The notes beneath the pieces are model-generated. The model was not told the origin of the DNA and did no database searches. It saw only the letters and a list, made by a program, of their open reading frames with translations. This document shows, one piece after another, positions 62,646 to 64,000 of a DNA stretch of 64,000 nt. Source of the stretch: Armatimonadota bacterium (GTDB lineage: Bacteria > Armatimonadota > Fimbriimonadia > Fimbriimonadales > Fimbriimonadaceae); the NCBI GenBank assembly GCA_018268255.1, contig JAFDWX010000003.1:333740-397739 (forward strand), read 5' to 3'. How positions within the stretch are numbered: position 1 is the first letter of the stretch; each line of letters begins with the position of its first letter. A program made the translations under genes and the position numbers.

Positions 62646-63292
62646 TCCTCTCTCGAATCGAATTTGATCCATACAACCCCAAGGTCTACGGATTGATTGC
62701 CGATCCGTATCGTATCCACCAGCTCCTTACAGAGCTTTGGGGAGCAACGCGAACTTCCCAAAATATCCTTTTCCGCATTGAGCCCATTCGGCCAAAAGAA
62801 GGAAGTCTGGCCCCAATCGGCCCCACCATCCTTATCCAAAGCGACTCTGCTCCAGATTGGTCGCGGTGGGTGCTCAGGGAAATGTGCGCACAAAGTCCAG
62901 AATCAAAGGAAGTCCAGATTGAAGTTCAGGCGGGCCAACTGCTTGAGTTTAGGCTCCGCTGCCGACCGTGCAAAAAACAGGCGTCTCCGGGCAAAAAGAA
63001 CAGCCAGTTCAAGTTCCTTCGATCTGAAGGTGAGCAGGTGGAGTGGCTCATGCGCCAAGCGGAGAGTGCGGGATTTCGCCTGGTTTCGGTGGAACTCACC
63101 AGGGAGGACTGGGAGGATACCAAGCCTGGCAACCCGCGACCAGATGACAAAAGGGAACGGCAACTCGGAGCAGTTCGGTTCGATGGCCAATTGCAGGTTA
63201 CCGACCCGGAACAGTTTTTGGCAGCTGTTCGCAAGGGCATTGGCCCCCAAAAGGCATACGGATTCGGGCTCGTTAGTTTAAGGAAGCTCTGA
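62642..63292 (+). CDS. cas6e: CRISPR RNA endonuclease Cas6e (Cse3/CasE)
   Basis: ATG 62642 overlaps the cas5e stop; the open frame upstream to 62381 is a shadow of cas5e. 216 residues: LSRIEFDPYNPKVYGLIADPYRIHQLLTELWG places a histidine at position 26, matching the catalytic His26 of Cas6e. The C-terminal glycine-rich KGIGPQKAYGFGLVSLR matches the RAMP G-loop. It processes pre-crRNA and stays on the 3' hairpin. Confidence 0.94.
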   Translation: MILSRIEFDPYNPKVYGLIADPYRIHQLLTELWGATRTSQNILFRIEPIRPKEGSLAPIGPTILIQSDSAPDWSRWVLREMCAQSPESKEVQIEVQAGQLLEFRLRCRPCKKQASPGKKNSQFKFLRSEGEQVEWLMRQAESAGFRLVSVELTREDWEDTKPGNPRPDDKRERQLGAVRFDGQLQVTDPEQFLAAVRKGIGPQKAYGFGLVSLRKL

Positions 63293-63555
63293 TGAATTCC
63301 GGCTATCCTCCATTTCACTGGTTTGAAGTCGAAGCGGTTCTAAAACAACCCAGTTCGTTCACCAAGCCACTGATGCCAAAGCCGAAAAGGAAGCCAAGGG
63401 ATTGTCCCTGGTGTGGTCAACCGACCCGCTGGGTTTGGTGGAGCAGTTCACCTAAATCCTGGGAATCACTCTGCGGGCGCGCTGGCTGGATACGCGTCTG
63501 CGAGCCCTGCCGATACTCCTCCGACATCTCGGAGGAGGGATTCATCATGAGCTAA
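63292..63555 (+). CDS. Small Cys4 zinc-ribbon protein inserted between cas6e and cas1
   Basis: An 87-residue protein whose ATG overlaps the cas6e stop (TGATG) and whose stop overlaps the cas1 start (TAATG). It is therefore translationally coupled inside the operon. The core is CPWCGQPTRWVWW, then SPKSWESLCGRAGW, then VCEPCRY: two CxxC knuckles plus a central Cys, fitting a zinc ribbon. The SPxSWxxLCGRxGW stretch resembles stand-alone small zinc-ribbon proteins I recall from planctomycetes and other bacteria. A basic linker (KPKRKPRD) precedes it. It is not a standard type I-E gene. Possible nucleic-acid binding in adaptation or regulation (inference). Confidence 0.8.
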   Translation: MNSGYPPFHWFEVEAVLKQPSSFTKPLMPKPKRKPRDCPWCGQPTRWVWWSSSPKSWESLCGRAGWIRVCEPCRYSSDISEEGFIMS

Positions 63556-64000
63556 TGCCACAAGACCTTCAGCTCCTCCCTAAGTTCGTAGATCGGCTAA
63601 CGTACCTGTATGCCGAACACGCCACCGTGGAGCGCAACCAGAACAGCATCGCGCTCTACCAGCAAACGGAAGAGGGAGAGCTGGCTGAAACACTCGTTCC
63701 GGTTTGCGATATAGCCCTTCTGATGCTTGGCCCTGGGACCAAATTGAGCCACGCTGCTGTCGATGTCCTTGCGCGCAACAATACGTTGGTTGCCTGGACC
63801 GGCGAAGAAGGGGTTCGGATGTATGCTTTTGGTACCGGTGGAACTCACTCCAGTGCGCGGTTGCTCAGGCAGGCAGAAATTGCCCTCAATCCGGTAAAGC
63901 GCCTGGAGATGGTGCGCAAGCTTTATGGGATGCGCTTCCCAGAAGCCCTTGATCCCGAGGTGACTATTGAGCAACTCCGTGGTAAAGAGGGCTACCGGGT
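63555..64000 (+). CDS. cas1: CRISPR adaptation integrase Cas1e, N-terminal part (cut by window end)
   Basis: It runs off the window. From ATG 63555 (TAATG overlap) it reads MPQDLQLLPKFVDRLTYLYA, then HATVERNQNSIALYQQTEEGE, VPVCDIALLMLGPGTKLSHAAVDVLARNNTLVAWTGEEGVRMYAFG, and RLLRQAEIALNPVKRLEMVRKLYGMRFPE. This is typical of type I-E Cas1, including the beta domain and the start of the helical domain. About 148 residues are visible; the catalytic Glu/His/Asp lie beyond the window. cas2 and the array are expected next. Confidence 0.93.
   Translation, partial: MPQDLQLLPKFVDRLTYLYAEHATVERNQNSIALYQQTEEGELAETLVPVCDIALLMLGPGTKLSHAAVDVLARNNTLVAWTGEEGVRMYAFGTGGTHSSARLLRQAEIALNPVKRLEMVRKLYGMRFPEALDPEVTIEQLRGKEGYR

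Noticed and set aside
56029-64000. CRISPR array near the cas operon
   Set aside because: No series of identical ~28-nt repeats with regular spacers is visible anywhere in the window; it is expected after cas2, beyond 64000.

Overview
The window reads as a chromosomal segment of a diderm bacterium of medium-high GC. My best guess is Armatimonadota (Fimbriimonadia-like), but this is tentative because no rRNA or diagnostic marker is present. The diderm envelope is supported by a TolC/MacA/MacB export set, Lgt, an Lnt-like protein and predicted outer-membrane barrels. Several genes lack a Shine-Dalgarno site and carry a -10-like hexamer exactly 6 nt before the ATG, suggesting frequent leaderless transcription.

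Layout. 1-7500: the first codons of formate-tetrahydrofolate ligase; a secreted LVIVD-repeat protein; a divergent haem/redoxin pair; a secreted reprolysin-like metallopeptidase. The LVIVD protein and the peptidase share a C-terminal 'HWLRK + dockerin-like' module. 7595-11873: S6 and SSB, a phosphoglucose/phosphomannose isomerase, a two-gene ABC system and a RibD-type reductase. 12004-17850: a barrel-like protein, a DsbA-like oxidoreductase, a DUF1579-like protein, a conserved unknown coupled to an OmpR-family regulator, a repeat lipoprotein, a small anchored protein and RibF. 17920-24398: an AddB-like/AddA-like pair (the helicase apparently starting at AUA), a nitrilase-family amidase and a DUF454 protein. 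24490-30434: lgt-tolC-macA-permease-ATPase operon. 30576-32843: ribosomal protein S1 and CoaE. 33020-41528: four large surface/secreted genes (CsgG-like, FlgD-Ig-like, Ig plus barrel, unknown). 41533-47759: an HD-GYP protein, then two caspase-family proteins (WD40-caspase and metacaspase-like) in one operon. 47952-53115: a TIM-barrel isomerase, a BT1/MFS transporter, a rhodanese, a WD40 protein and an Lnt-like hydrolase. 53112-55665: GNAT, ECF42-type sigma factor, VOC protein and DGPF/YCII protein.

55682-64000 looks like the left end of an integrated element. A 50-nt 3' fragment of tRNA-Val(CAC) abuts inverted/direct repeats and about 400 bp without a credible gene. A near-consensus promoter then drives a tightly overlapping type I-E CRISPR-Cas operon: cas3, cas8e, cas11, cas7e, cas5e, cas6e, an extra small Cys4 zinc-ribbon gene, and cas1e cut by the window end. 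No CRISPR array, cas2 or integrase lies inside the window.

The points most worth follow-up are the extra Cys4 protein inside the cas operon, the tRNA-derived att scar, the paired caspase operon, and the AddAB-like pair that appears to lack an intact nuclease site.
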